This document shows positions 63,641 through 64,000 of a DNA stretch of 64,000 bases, piece after piece; the stretch's first letter is position 1; each line of letters opens with the position of its first letter. The notes beneath the pieces are model-generated. The model saw nothing but the letters and a program-made list of their open reading frames with translations, did not search any database and was not told the DNA's origin. The DNA is from Bolinopsis microptera (taxonomy: Eukaryota > Ctenophora > Tentaculata > Lobata > Bolinopsidae). The position numbers and the translations under genes were made by a program. Where the stretch lies: positions 15,941,337 to 16,005,336 of the forward strand of contig NC_087080.1 in NCBI RefSeq assembly GCF_026151205.1, read 5' to 3'.

Positions 63641-64000
63641 AGCAAACAAATAATGGATCTTGTGATAGTATAAATAAATCTGTAATTGTTAAGAATAACA
63701 TATAATCGATATTCAATAGTATATTGACATCTAATGTTTGAAGTAGAACACATGCCTAGTGGAAATGGTTAAGTTCTTTCATCTGCTGTCTACACTGTAA
63801 AAGACGAGCTAGTCAAAGTTTGGGAATACGCCGGGTATGGAGACTAACCAGAGTGAGACTCACCGAGCTACAAGAATCAGTACGGAAGAGATTATCAACA
63901 GATCCCTCAACTAACCAAACATTTTAGGAATTGTCCGGAACGTATTTGGAAATATACAGTTTAGTTATTAGTTTTTTATCTTCTTTTATCTTCTTTTATC
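63641..64000. other. Non-coding to window end
   Basis: No gene recognised. The window ends in a short TTTTATCTTC repeat. Confidence 0.5.

Overview
The window reads as AT-rich nuclear DNA of an invertebrate animal. There are no operons or Shine-Dalgarno signals. There are short GT..AG introns (about 116, 144, 157 and 353 bases), a tRNA-derived SINE, and a repeat mix typical of animals: CR1/L2-like and RTE-like LINEs, hAT, Tc1/mariner and MULE DNA elements, and a protein-primed DNA polymerase B remnant of Polinton type. I cannot fix the phylum from sequence alone. Almost everything here is mobile or repeated DNA; the clearest piece of a conserved cellular gene is a two-exon DNAJB-type fragment at 33.2-33.7 kb.

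Layout. 0.9-1.5 kb: 3' scrap of a LINE. 2.1-8.3 kb: an apparently intact two-ORF LINE. Its ORF1 carries an AlkB-type 2-oxoglutarate/Fe(II) oxygenase followed by an SGNH-hydrolase-like domain; its ORF2 carries a C4HC3 zinc module, an APE endonuclease and a reverse transcriptase. This is the most interesting object in the window. 8.3-17.5 kb: decayed LINE fragments, a Tc1/mariner-like element with TA target duplication, a hAT-like element with an 8-bp target duplication, and a SINE. 17.6-18.8 kb: an unrecognised gene remnant. 18.9-26.1 kb: a three-level nest, in which a CR1-like LINE is split by an RTE-like LINE that is itself split by a 4.35 kb palindromic element. That element has tandem-repeat arms and a small helix-turn-helix (HTH) gene at its centre. 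26.9-28.3 kb: broken DNA polymerase B. 28.9-30.5 kb: a 30/39-bp minisatellite open on both strands. 30.8-32.4 kb: a second CR1-like copy invaded by a MULE transposase fragment, and a 149-bp hAT MITE.

33.2-43.9 kb: DNAJB fragment, three copies of a coiled-coil module, two copies of a roughly 3.05 kb unit carrying MULE transposase plus a foldback minisatellite, and two further MITEs, one of which has its empty site preserved in a paralogous copy. 44.5-46.0 kb: a highly charged ORF and a second HTH gene. 47.5-58.8 kb: a macrosatellite with an exact 1,086-bp period, encoding an F-box-like ORF and a 30-residue repeat that expands independently inside some units. 58.9-64 kb: partial and duplicated HTH copies, a multi-exon gene remnant, an F-box-like relative, and a spliced coiled-coil/HTH gene.

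Two recurring themes tie the window together. First, the HTH family (shared RKRCIAEAA core) occurs at four places, one of them inside a transposed palindrome; near 62.4-63.6 kb it lies directly downstream of the spliced coiled-coil module, which suggests one composite gene. Second, the duplications are layered: repeats inside units, units inside segmental copies, and insertions inside insertions, so relative ages can be read off directly.
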